This document shows positions 48,547 through 56,718 of a stretch of DNA of 64,000 nucleotides, piece by piece. The notes below the pieces were generated by a model. The model worked only from the letters and a program-made list of their open reading frames with translations. It was not told the origin of the DNA and did no database searches. Positions within the stretch are counted from its first letter, which is position 1. The number at the start of each line of letters is the position of its first letter. The translations under genes and the position numbers were made by a program. Source of the DNA: DASRVA01 sp050732875 (lineage in GTDB: Bacteria; Gemmatimonadota; Gemmatimonadetes; JACCXV01; JAHWKZ01); contig JBOHRQ010000008.1 of assembly GCA_050732875.1 (NCBI GenBank), forward strand, positions 1 through 64,000, given 5' to 3'.

Positions 48547-49014
48547 TCAGTTTCCCTGGCCACCGCCTTCATCCAGGTACTGGACCGTGAACGGACCCTG
48601 GCCTTGGACGTCCACGATCACCTCCTCCTCGCCGGTGTAGGGGCGCATCGGGATCCCTGCAGGAAGGGCCACGAAGGCGCCGGGTCCGAAGCTCCTGGCG
48701 GCCTCCCGGCTCAGGTCGTCCCCGTAAGCGAACAGCATGGTGCCGGAATACACCGTGACGATCTCGGCCCCGCCGTGGGTGTGCGGGCGTCCGGCCCAGT
48801 TCGGCGGCAGCTTGAAGCGGAGCACGTAGTGGCCCTCGGCAGCCGGATTGCCGTAGAGAACGGCCATGAGCGATCCATCGTCCCTTTCCTGCCAGGCAAG
48901 CTCGCCCGGCTGGACGGCGACGATGCCCGCTGCGGCGCTGTCCTGTCCATGAAGAAGCGCGGGCGTGGGAAAAAGCAGAAGGAGGGCGATGAGAGCGCGA
49001 AGGAAGAGTTGCAT
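48547..49014 (-). CDS. Secreted cupin protein
   Basis: The 155-residue product has a signal peptide (RALIALLLLFPTPALLHG) and one cupin barrel. Motif 1 is RPHTHGGAEIVTVYSGTMLF, where two His and a Glu bind metal; motif 2, GPGAFVALPAGIPMRPYTG, lacks the usual His. It is clearly related to the cupin at 53262-53789. Its function is unknown. It follows the ABC-permease gene on the same strand by 73 bases. Confidence 0.78.
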   Translation of the reverse strand: MQLFLRALIALLLLFPTPALLHGQDSAAAGIVAVQPGELAWQERDDGSLMAVLYGNPAAEGHYVLRFKLPPNWAGRPHTHGGAEIVTVYSGTMLFAYGDDLSREAARSFGPGAFVALPAGIPMRPYTGEEEVIVDVQGQGPFTVQYLDEGGGQGN

Positions 49015-49087
49015 GTTACCTCCTCGGCAAGAGAATCATCGCCACTGATAACATCGGCTCTGGAAACGAGCAAATCGCAGGGCGCGC

Positions 49088-50296
49088 CTACTCGTACCTG
49101 AGCGCCACGATCGGATCGAGCCGCGCCGCGCGATTGGCGGGCCAGAGACCGAAGAAGAGTCCGACCACCCCCGAGAACAGGACGGCCAGCCCGATCGCTA
49201 GGGCCGAGACGTCGGTGTTCCAGTTCGCCGCGCGGGAAAGCCCCACCGAGGCCCCGATCCCGATCCCGATACCGACCAGCCCACCCAGGACGCACAGGAC
49301 CAGCGCCTCCAGCAGGAACTGCACCAGGATCGCCCGGCGGGTCGCACCCAGCGCTTTCCGGACGCCGATCTCGCGGGTCCGCTCGGTGACCGACACGAGC
49401 ATGATGTTCATGATCCCGATCCCGCCCACGATCAAGCTCACCGCCGCGATCCCGGCCAGCAGCCAGCTGAAGGTGCGGGTCGTCTCCTGCTGGGTTCCCA
49501 GAAGCTCGGTCCGGTCCTGGATCCAGAAGTCGTTCTCGTCGCCGACCCGCAGCCGGTGCTGGCGACGGAGGACCTGCTCGATCTGAGCCATCGCCGCGGT
49601 CATCATCGCGGGATCGGTCACCGACGCGTTGAAGCGGTCGATCGTCTCGTCCCCCTTGATGCGGAAGCGCGCCGTCTGAAGCGGCACCAGGATGACCTCG
49701 TCCTGGTTGAACCATCCGGTGCCGCCCTTCTCCTCGAGCACGCCGACGACCTCGAACGGGATGTTGTCGATCCGGATCGAGCGCCCGACGAGCTCGACCG
49801 GCTCGGCCGCCAGGACCTCGGGCACGGCGCCTCCCAGGACCGCGACACGGCGCCGTCCCTGGTCCTCCTCGGCGGTGAAGAAGCGCCCCAGCGCCAGCGG
49901 GAAGCGGTTGACCTCGGGATAGTTGGCCGTCGTGCCCATGATGCGGACGTTGGCGTTCGTGGCGCCGTTCTCGACCTGCTCGCTGCTCGTCATCTCCGGC
50001 GCGACATCCCTCACGAGCGGAGCCCCCCGGACGACCGCCTCGGCGTCGTCCATGGTGAGGTCGGCTTCCATGGAGCGGGCGCCTCGGAACCATCCCTGCC
50101 CGGGACGTATGGTGAGAACATCGGTGCCGAGCTGGGCGATCTGCTCCTGGACGGCACGCTGGGCGCCCGAGCCCAGCGCCAGCATGGTGATCACAGCCGC
50201 CACGCCGATGATGATCCCCAGCATGGTGAGGAAGGATCGCAGCTTGTTGGCGCGCAGGGAGTCGAGCGCGACGCGGATGATCTCGAGGAGCAGCAT
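49088..50296 (-). CDS. MacB-type ABC transporter permease, without ATPase domain
   Basis: The 402-residue product has the FtsX/MacB topology. An N-terminal helix (LRSFLTMLGIIIGVAAVITM) is followed by a large periplasmic domain starting SGAQRAVQEQIAQLGTDVLT. Three C-terminal helices follow, with SLIVGGIGIMNIMLVSVTER and TREIGVRKALGA, the family signature. It should move substrates outward through the adaptor and TolC encoded just upstream. MacB itself carries an ATPase domain; here none is fused or adjacent, so an ATPase encoded elsewhere must drive it. Confidence 0.85.
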   Translation of the reverse strand: MLLLEIIRVALDSLRANKLRSFLTMLGIIIGVAAVITMLALGSGAQRAVQEQIAQLGTDVLTIRPGQGWFRGARSMEADLTMDDAEAVVRGAPLVRDVAPEMTSSEQVENGATNANVRIMGTTANYPEVNRFPLALGRFFTAEEDQGRRRVAVLGGAVPEVLAAEPVELVGRSIRIDNIPFEVVGVLEEKGGTGWFNQDEVILVPLQTARFRIKGDETIDRFNASVTDPAMMTAAMAQIEQVLRRQHRLRVGDENDFWIQDRTELLGTQQETTRTFSWLLAGIAAVSLIVGGIGIMNIMLVSVTERTREIGVRKALGATRRAILVQFLLEALVLCVLGGLVGIGIGIGASVGLSRAANWNTDVSALAIGLAVLFSGVVGLFFGLWPANRAARLDPIVALRYE

Positions 50297-50304
50297 CTAC
50301 GATC

Positions 50305-51765
50305 CTACTGTCTCTGGACGCCGGGGATCCCGCTCCGCTTCCGGACCCGGTCCAGCATCTCCCGCTGCTGGATGAGGGACTGGGGAACGATGACGACCTG
50401 ATCGCCCTCCGCGAGCCCGGAGACGATTTCGGTGCGCTCCCACGTGCTGAGGCCGATCGTCACCGGATGGAGCACGAGGCGCCCCTCGCCGTCGCGCTGG
50501 AACACATAGCCGGGCCGGTGCCGACCTGGGTTCCGGCGGGCTGCCGTGACCTCCTGCTCGCGGGCGGAGCCCGCCCGCTGCATGAGCTCCCGCCGCTCGG
50601 CCGGGGTCAGGCTCTCGAAGTAACGCCGGCGCTCCTCGGCGCTCATGTTCCGCAGCCGCTCCCGCAGCTCCTGTCCACCTTCCCCATCCTGCGCGGGGGT
50701 CGCCTGTGCTGGGGCCGCCTGGGCGGTCCCAGATTCCGTCGATTGCCCGTCCGCCTCGGGTGTGGGGGACGGGGGGGTCTCCGCGCCCGCTTGGCCGGGG
50801 GCGGGCTCCTCCGCGGCAGGCTCCGGAAGCTCCAGGCCGAGGGCCTCGGCGAGCTGACGCGCCTCGTCCTCGGCCTTGACCGCCCCGTTCACCAGCGCGA
50901 GGACGTCGTCCTGGCGGCCGGTCACCATCTCCACGTCGGCGTTCATGCCGGGACGAAGCAGATCCTCCTCGTTCTGGATCCGAACGAGGACGGCGAACAT
51001 GGTGACGTTCTGCTCGACGACCGCCTGCGGCTCCACCATCAGGACGCGGCCGCGGAACTCGCGGTCGGGGTAGGCCTCGACGCGGATCGTCGCCGGCAGC
51101 TCGGCGGTGATCGAGCCGACGTCGGTCTCGTCGACCAGGGTCCGCACCTGGACTTCGGAGAGGTCCGCCATTCGGACCAGGGTGGTTCCGCCGGTCACTT
51201 CGCGCGTGGAGGTCACGATCTGACCGTCCTCGACGTTCTTCTCGACGACGATGCCGCGGATCGGGGCCCGGACCACGACGTCGTTCAGCCGCTCGCGGGC
51301 GAGCTGCAGATTGGTCCGCGCCTTGACCAGGTTGGCCTGGGCGTCGGCATTCTCGAGGATCGCGCCCTCGAGCTCCTCGTCGGTGACGATGGCGGAGTCG
51401 TGCAGGGACTGGACCCTCTCGAGCTGGCGCTCGGCGACCTGCATCCGCGCCTGGGCGACCTGAAGGTCGGCCTCGGCCTGATCGTACGCGTTCTGGACAT
51501 CGCGCGGATCGATGCGGACGAGAAGGTCGCCCTGCTCCACGCGGTCGCCGAGCTCGACCGCCACCTCGAGGATCTCCCCAGACGCCTGCGACTTGACGTC
51601 GATCACCCGGATCGGCTCGACGGTCCCGGTGGCGGCGACGCTGGAGACCAGGTCCGTGCGCTCGACCGTCGCCGACTCGAGGCCGGTCTGAGCCTCGTCG
51701 CTGGAGCCGCCGCAGGCCATGAGCGCAGCCAGCGCGACCGCGGCGAGGATCGCCCGCATCCTCAT
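50305..51765 (-). CDS. Membrane-fusion (MacA-like) adaptor lipoprotein
   Basis: The 486-residue product has a lipoprotein signal (RAILAAVALAALMACGG). A barrel-sandwich domain begins IDVKSQASGEILEVAVELGD, a long coiled coil covers about residues 95-165 (QARMQVAERQLERVQ), and a second lipoyl half reads APIRGIVVEKNVEDG. Beta-barrel parts follow. An unusual insertion of about 80 residues near 330-410 is Pro/Glu/Ala-rich (PAAEEPAPGQAGAETPPSP). It links the permease to TolC. The ATG overlaps the stop of the TolC gene. Confidence 0.85.
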   Translation of the reverse strand: MRMRAILAAVALAALMACGGSSDEAQTGLESATVERTDLVSSVAATGTVEPIRVIDVKSQASGEILEVAVELGDRVEQGDLLVRIDPRDVQNAYDQAEADLQVAQARMQVAERQLERVQSLHDSAIVTDEELEGAILENADAQANLVKARTNLQLARERLNDVVVRAPIRGIVVEKNVEDGQIVTSTREVTGGTTLVRMADLSEVQVRTLVDETDVGSITAELPATIRVEAYPDREFRGRVLMVEPQAVVEQNVTMFAVLVRIQNEEDLLRPGMNADVEMVTGRQDDVLALVNGAVKAEDEARQLAEALGLELPEPAAEEPAPGQAGAETPPSPTPEADGQSTESGTAQAAPAQATPAQDGEGGQELRERLRNMSAEERRRYFESLTPAERRELMQRAGSAREQEVTAARRNPGRHRPGYVFQRDGEGRLVLHPVTIGLSTWERTEIVSGLAEGDQVVIVPQSLIQQREMLDRVRKRSGIPGVQRQ

Positions 51766-53072
51766 GGCAGGCTCGTCCCGAGCAGGGCCTCCAGCCGGGC
51801 CAGGCCGAGCGCGTAGTCGAAGCGCCGCTGGACGAGGTCGACCTCGGCCTGGCGGAGCGCGATCTGGGCGCTCTGGAGGTCGAGGATCGTCGCCAGACCG
51901 AGTCGATAGCGCTCTTCGGTGACGCGTAGGTCCTCGCGCGCCAGCTCGACGGTCTCCCGGGCCAGGTCGAGGCCAGCCGAAGCCAGATCGATCTGGCCGA
52001 AGGCCTCGTCGGCCTGGGCGCGGAGCTCCAGCTCCACGCTCCGGGCCGCCGCCTCGGCCGCCCGCGCCTGGGCGCTGGCCCGGTTCACCGAACTCTCGCG
52101 GTCGAATCCGTCGAAGAGTGGATAGCTGGCCTGGAACGACAGGCTCCAGCTGTTGTCCTCGGGCGGGAACTCGTCGTTCCGCCACGCCTGGCCGAGGCCC
52201 ATGGACAAGGTCGGCAGATACGCCGAGCGGGCGCTCGAGACGCCGACCCGCGCCGCGTCCGCGGACAGCCGCGCGGCAGCCGCTGCCGGGCTCGAGTCGA
52301 CCACGCGCTCCACGAACTCCTGCCGCGCCCAAGGGACCGGCTCCAGAGCGAGCTCGGCCTCCGGCTCGGGAGCCACCGGCTCGTCGAGACCGATCGCCGC
52401 GGCGAGTTGGAACGAGGTCTGGCGCACCGCGTTCTCGGCGGTCAGAACGGCCAGCCTGGCGTTGTTCAGGTCCACGCTGGAGCGGAGCTCGTCGGACCGG
52501 GTGGCGCTCCCCCGCGCGACCATCTCGCGGACGAACGCGAGCTGGTCGGTCTGGCGCTCGAGCCGGTCGGCCTCCACCCGGGCCAGGTCTCGCGCGGCGA
52601 CGGCGGCGTAGTAGGAAGCTTTGACCTGAAACCGGGTTGCAAACTCCTGCTCGAGAACGGCGGCGTCTTGGGCGTCGAGCCGGAGGGCGGAGGATCGCAG
52701 ATCGCTCGTCCGCCTGAGGCCGGTGAAGATGTCGTACGAGCCGGCGAGCTGGAGGGTGTGGCTGGTCTGCGAGATCGACTGGCCGATCGCGTCCAGGCGC
52801 CCCTGATTGGAGTGCTGGTAGCCGTAATTCAGCCGCACGCTGGGCAGGAAGGATCCCCAGACCCCCAGCCGGTCGGCGCCCACGGCGGCGCGGTCGGCGC
52901 GGGCGATGTCGAGCTGGGGGTTTCGCTCGAGCGCGATCGAGAGCGCCTCGTCGAGCGAGATCCGGCGCGGCTCCTGCGCGCCGAGCGGGGCGGCCAGGGC
53001 GAGTATCGCGATCCCGCACGTCAGCCCCAAACGCCAACCTGGACAGGATCTTCGGTCGTTGGGAAAGGTCAC
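51762..53072 (-). CDS. TolC-family outer-membrane factor
   Basis: The 436-residue product has a signal peptide (LGLTCGIAILALAAPLGAQ) and two OEP repeats: ISLDEALSIALERNPQLDIA in the first half and FQASYPLFDGFDRESSVN in the second. The coiled-coil helices end LATILDLQSAQIALRQAEVD. It forms the exit duct of the pump completed by the adaptor and permease genes downstream. It starts at a GTG (53072) and its stop overlaps the adaptor ATG. Confidence 0.85.
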   Translation of the reverse strand: MTFPNDRRSCPGWRLGLTCGIAILALAAPLGAQEPRRISLDEALSIALERNPQLDIARADRAAVGADRLGVWGSFLPSVRLNYGYQHSNQGRLDAIGQSISQTSHTLQLAGSYDIFTGLRRTSDLRSSALRLDAQDAAVLEQEFATRFQVKASYYAAVAARDLARVEADRLERQTDQLAFVREMVARGSATRSDELRSSVDLNNARLAVLTAENAVRQTSFQLAAAIGLDEPVAPEPEAELALEPVPWARQEFVERVVDSSPAAAAARLSADAARVGVSSARSAYLPTLSMGLGQAWRNDEFPPEDNSWSLSFQASYPLFDGFDRESSVNRASAQARAAEAAARSVELELRAQADEAFGQIDLASAGLDLARETVELAREDLRVTEERYRLGLATILDLQSAQIALRQAEVDLVQRRFDYALGLARLEALLGTSLP

Positions 53073-53200
53073 AATAGCTATGGACGGGTAAGAGGAGTCC
53101 CTCGTTAAAGTCTCGATGACCGACCATGTACGCGGTGAGCGCCGGGTCCATTCCCGGTTCGAAGTATGGTGGGCGAATCGATGCCTCGCAAAGTCACCTC

Positions 53201-53235
53201 AAAAACAGAGGCCGAAGCGCGATGGCTCCGGCCTC
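53201..53235 (-). terminator. Intrinsic terminator after the cupin gene
   Basis: On the minus strand GAGGCCG (53235-53229) pairs with CGGCCTC (53214-53208) across a 14-base loop. TGTTTTT follows (53207-53201). It lies 27 bases beyond the stop of the 53262 cupin gene and ends that operon. Confidence 0.8.
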
Positions 53236-53261
53236 CGTCTGGACCATCCTTTGTCGCGGCT

Positions 53262-53789
53262 TCAGCGTCCCTGCGGCGCCGCGCCCTCCCCGGCGGCATT
53301 CCGCGGATCGTCTTCGGGGTTCACGTAGTTCAGGCCCCACATGCCGCTGCCATGGACCTGGATGATGGTCTCACCCTTGGACCATACGAAGTGAGGCGTC
53401 TCCGCCGGCAGGACGACGAGGGCGCCGGGGCCGAGCTCGCGCCCGGCGGCAGGGTCCAACGTCTCCCCCATCCCGATCCCGAAGGTCCCCGAGAGCACGG
53501 TGACGCTCTCGACGAGCGGGTGCCAGTGCGGGGCGACCCGGTAACCGTCGGGAATCTTGACCCGGAACACGAACGGTCCTTCCTTGGTGAGGTCTCCGGC
53601 GAGGACCGCGATCTCGGCTCCGCTGGGGAGCACTGCCGGGGCCGGCTGCCAGGCGATCTCTGAAGCGTCCAGAATGACGTGGGTCGCTGCGGCAGTGGCG
53701 GTGGCGGCCTCCTCGGCCTCCTGGGCGATCGCCGGCCCGGCGATCAGCACGAGCGCGAAGGCGAACAGCGCCCTTCGAAGAACGCTCAT
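53262..53789 (-). CDS. Secreted cupin protein
   Basis: The 175-residue product has a signal peptide (RALFAFALVLIAGPAIAQ) and a cupin barrel. APHWHPLVESVTVLSGTFGI holds two His and a Glu, and GPGALVVLPAETPHFVWSKG has the second-motif His. It thus keeps the full metal-binding set that the 48547 paralog lacks. The ATG at 53789 overlaps the stop of the upstream beta-barrel gene, and a terminator follows it. Confidence 0.8.
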   Translation of the reverse strand: MSVLRRALFAFALVLIAGPAIAQEAEEAATATAAATHVILDASEIAWQPAPAVLPSGAEIAVLAGDLTKEGPFVFRVKIPDGYRVAPHWHPLVESVTVLSGTFGIGMGETLDPAAGRELGPGALVVLPAETPHFVWSKGETIIQVHGSGMWGLNYVNPEDDPRNAAGEGAAPQGR

Positions 53790-54508
53790 CGGTTCTGGTT
53801 CTCCTCTCCTGGTTGACGCGGCCCGGCCTCCGGTAAGCCCGGGAACCCGAGGACGACTCCGCCAGAGAGTTCGAGGTGCCCCAGCGTGGAGCCGTCCTCG
53901 CATCGGAAGCCGTCCCGGAAGATATCCTCCCGGCAGGGTTGGGAAAAGGCGCGCAGATCCGCCCGCAGGCTGATCAGCCGGTCGAGCCTCACTGATCCGC
54001 CGATGCCAAGCCCGAGAAGCAGATCCGTGAACGCGGGGTCGTCGCTGGCCGATCCGTCGAACGTGATCCCTCCGATCGCGCCGGAAAGAAAGAGGTTCGT
54101 TCTCTCGGTCCGCCGCAGCGCGTACGTGAGGGCTCCATAATAGAGATGCGCGTTGACGTTGAACGGAACATTCTCGGTATCCGTGAACGTCGCGCCGGAG
54201 CCTTCCCTCTGATCGACCGGAACGGGCACGCCGGGGCCCGATTTGATCGGCGAGGCCCCGTACGTGACCTCCAGGCCCCACGGATCGCGCAGCGTCATCG
54301 ACAGGCGCGCCCCGGCGACGACGGTCGGATCGCCGTTCGCGAAGCGCCCCTCGCATCCCCCATCCTCCCAGTTGACGCAGCTCCCGTCGAACCAGAGAGC
54401 GCCGAGGTAGGGACTGAAGCCGACATCGGATTGCGCGCTGGCGGAGGCGGGCAGGGCGGCCAGCCACGCCGCCAGCCAGAGACCGGCTCTCCCGCAGCGC
54501 CATGTCAC
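53786..54508 (-). CDS. Outer-membrane beta-barrel-like protein
   Basis: The 240-residue product starts at a GTG with signal RAGLWLAAWLAALPASASA. Alternating amphipathic strands follow, as in OmpA/OmpW-type small barrels: FSPYLGALWFDGSCVNWEDG, WGLEVTYGASPIKSG and LISLRADLRAFSQPC. It ends GGVVLGFPG plus a short tail. Two Cys pairs may be disulfides. Function is unknown. It lies 8 bases after the aldolase gene and is coupled to the following cupin gene (ATGA). Confidence 0.65.
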   Translation of the reverse strand: MTWRCGRAGLWLAAWLAALPASASAQSDVGFSPYLGALWFDGSCVNWEDGGCEGRFANGDPTVVAGARLSMTLRDPWGLEVTYGASPIKSGPGVPVPVDQREGSGATFTDTENVPFNVNAHLYYGALTYALRRTERTNLFLSGAIGGITFDGSASDDPAFTDLLLGLGIGGSVRLDRLISLRADLRAFSQPCREDIFRDGFRCEDGSTLGHLELSGGVVLGFPGLPEAGPRQPGEENQNR

Positions 54509-54516
54509 GTTACGCG

Positions 54517-55494
54517 CTACGCCTCTCCGCGATAGATGTCGATGACCGTCCCGATGAACTCCTGCGACTCGTCCCACGGGCGCTGGAACGTGTTGCGGCC
54601 GATGATCGAGCCGTAGCCGCCGCCGTCGCGGATGCCGCGGATGTCCTCGTAGAAGGCCACCTCGCTCGCCTTGGAGCCTCCCGAGAAGATGACGATTCGC
54701 CGGCCGTCGAAGGCGGCCTGAACGACGTGCTGCACCCGTTCCGTGACCGAGGACCGGGGGATCTCGAGCTCCTCGTAGGCCTTCTTCGCCTTGTCCTGGT
54801 AGAGATAGTCGGAGGGGAGCTTCACCTTGACGACATGGGCTCCCATCTGACAGGCCAGGTGGGCGGCGTAGGCGATGACGTCGAGTGCGGTCTCGCCCTT
54901 CGATTCGGTGATCCCCGAGCCCCTGGGGTACGACCACACCACCACCGCGAGGCTGGCCGTCTTCGCCTCCTCGGCCAGAAACTGCAGCTTCTCGTACATC
55001 TCGGTGCAGTGCGCCGACCCCGGGTAGATCGTATAGCCGATCGCCACGCAGCCGAGTCGCATGGCCGCTTCGACCGACCCCGTGACGGCCGGCATCGGAT
55101 CGCCTTCGTCGTACAGGAGGTCGTGGTTGTTGACCTTCAGGATGAGCGGCAGATGTCCCGCGTAGTTGCCGGCGATCGCTTCGATGAAGCCGAGCGGCGC
55201 CGCGTAGCCGGACATCCCGGCGGCCAGCGCGAAGCGCGGGTGGTACTCGGGATCGTAGGCCGGCGGATTGACCGCGAACGAGCGGTGCGGTCCGTGCTCG
55301 AAGCCCTGGTCGACGGGGAGGATGACCAGCCGCCCTGTGCCGGCCAGACGCCCCTGAGTGAGGAGCCGCCGCAGGTTGGCCTTCGTGCCGGAGTTGTCGC
55401 TCGGGTAATAGGAGAGGATCTCCTCGACGCGTCCGCCGACGACCTCGCCGGTCGCCGGCTCCGCGACCGCGGCGGCGTGCTCGTGATGGGTCAT
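54517..55494 (-). CDS. fbaB: Class I fructose-bisphosphate aldolase (FbaB/DhnA type)
   Basis: The 325-residue product cleaves or forms fructose 1,6-bisphosphate. It belongs to the DhnA/FbaB class I aldolases: LVILPVDQGFEHGPHRSFA near the start, the Schiff-base Lys region AHVVKVKLPSDY, and the phosphate-binding RRIVIFSGGSKASE and GGGYGSIIGRNTFQR. It needs no metal. Its ATG overlaps the stop of the FBPase gene (ATGA), so the two gluconeogenic enzymes are made together. Confidence 0.92.
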   Translation of the reverse strand: MTHHEHAAAVAEPATGEVVGGRVEEILSYYPSDNSGTKANLRRLLTQGRLAGTGRLVILPVDQGFEHGPHRSFAVNPPAYDPEYHPRFALAAGMSGYAAPLGFIEAIAGNYAGHLPLILKVNNHDLLYDEGDPMPAVTGSVEAAMRLGCVAIGYTIYPGSAHCTEMYEKLQFLAEEAKTASLAVVVWSYPRGSGITESKGETALDVIAYAAHLACQMGAHVVKVKLPSDYLYQDKAKKAYEELEIPRSSVTERVQHVVQAAFDGRRIVIFSGGSKASEVAFYEDIRGIRDGGGYGSIIGRNTFQRPWDESQEFIGTVIDIYRGEA

Positions 55495-56546
55495 GCCCGC
55501 ACTCCTTTCGATGCGATGGCTTGCGATGGGATGTGCTTCGATGCCGCTGACGGCTCGGCTCCCGTCAGTCGATTCTGGATCTCCGCGACCTCGGTCCGAC
55601 TGCCGATGACTAGCGGGGTCCGCTGGTGGAGCTCCTCGGGAACGATGTCGAGAATCGGGCGCCTTCCGTCGGTCGCCGCCCCGCCCGCGGCCCGGGCCAG
55701 AAAGGCCAACGGCGCGGCTTCGTAGAGAAGACGCAGCTTGCCGTTCGGATTATTCGCGTCTCCGGGATAGAAGAACACGCCGCCACGAAGCAGGATGCGG
55801 TGAAAGTCGGCCACCAGCGCGCCGATGTAGCGCAGGGAATAGCTCCGTCCGTCGCCGCCCTGGCTGTGGTCGTCGATGAACGAGCGAAAGCCCGGGTCCC
55901 AAGCGTTCAGACGAGCCAGGTTGGCCGAGAATTCCTTCCCCCGCTCGGGCATCCGGATGTTCGGATGCGAGAGGAAGAACTCGCCCACGGCGGTGTCGAG
56001 CGTGAACCCGTGGACGCTGCCGCCGACCGCGTAGACGAGCATGCACTGGGGGCCATACAGCACGTAACCGGCCGCAACCTGCTCGGTGCCCGCGCGGAAG
56101 ACCTCGCGCGGCGTGGCGTGGTCGGGCCCCTCCACCCTGCGCCGCAGCGAGAAGATCGTACCCACCGCCCCGTCCACGTCGAGATTGGACGAGCCGTCCA
56201 TCGGATCGTAGCAGAGCACGTACTCGGACCGCTCGCAGTCGTCTTCCAGGTGCGCGACGTCCTCCATCTCCTCGCTGATCAGCGAGCAGATCAACCCGAG
56301 GCCCGAGAAGTGCTTCTCGAGGACCCGGTTGGCGAACCAGTCGAGCTTGTGGACAGCCTCGCCCTGGACGTTCACGCCGCCCTGCATCCCGGCCAGCGGG
56401 CCCAGCCCCACTTGCGCGAGCTGGGCGCGGATCTCCTTGCAGGCGGCGGCGATCCCGGCGATGATTGATGCCACGGCGCCGCCACCGGGGGTGTGCTCCT
56501 CCATTTCGTGCAGGAGATGCTGGGTCAGGGTCAAGCGACGATCCAT
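55491..56546 (-). CDS. fbp: Fructose-1,6-bisphosphatase, class I
   Basis: The 351-residue product removes the 1-phosphate from fructose 1,6-bisphosphate, the committed step of gluconeogenesis. It has the metal site in LISEEMED and CYDPMDGSSNLDVDGAVGTI, and the substrate-binding RYIGALVADFHRILLRGGVF and YPGDANNPNGKLRLLYEAAP. The length is typical of class I enzymes. It is first in the fbp-fbaB unit. The ATG at 56546 begins MDRRLTLTQHLL, a common family start. Confidence 0.94.
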   Translation of the reverse strand: MDRRLTLTQHLLHEMEEHTPGGGAVASIIAGIAAACKEIRAQLAQVGLGPLAGMQGGVNVQGEAVHKLDWFANRVLEKHFSGLGLICSLISEEMEDVAHLEDDCERSEYVLCYDPMDGSSNLDVDGAVGTIFSLRRRVEGPDHATPREVFRAGTEQVAAGYVLYGPQCMLVYAVGGSVHGFTLDTAVGEFFLSHPNIRMPERGKEFSANLARLNAWDPGFRSFIDDHSQGGDGRSYSLRYIGALVADFHRILLRGGVFFYPGDANNPNGKLRLLYEAAPLAFLARAAGGAATDGRRPILDIVPEELHQRTPLVIGSRTEVAEIQNRLTGAEPSAASKHIPSQAIASKGVRA

Positions 56547-56632
56547 GACGGAAAGCTTAAGGTTGGGCCAATCCTCTTGCCAGCGGGGGTTGTGCCCGTG
56601 TCCGCCATTTGACAGGGGAGATCCATCCGGCG

Positions 56633-56641
56633 TGATATGAT
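56633..56641 (+). promoter_or_regulatory. Extended -10 promoter of the Rieske-FAD gene
   Basis: TGATATGAT (56633-56641) is an extended -10. TTGACA at 56609-56614 is perfect but sits 21 bases from the hexamer, so the extended -10 probably carries the activity. It lies in the 172-base gap diverging from fbp, about 78 bases before the start at 56719. Confidence 0.6.
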
Positions 56642-56718
56642 TTCTCCGTGAGAAGTGGCGGAATCGACCCCCTCAATGTGGCCGCCGGGCGCGCCTGCAC
56701 GCGGTCGAGAGGCGGCTC

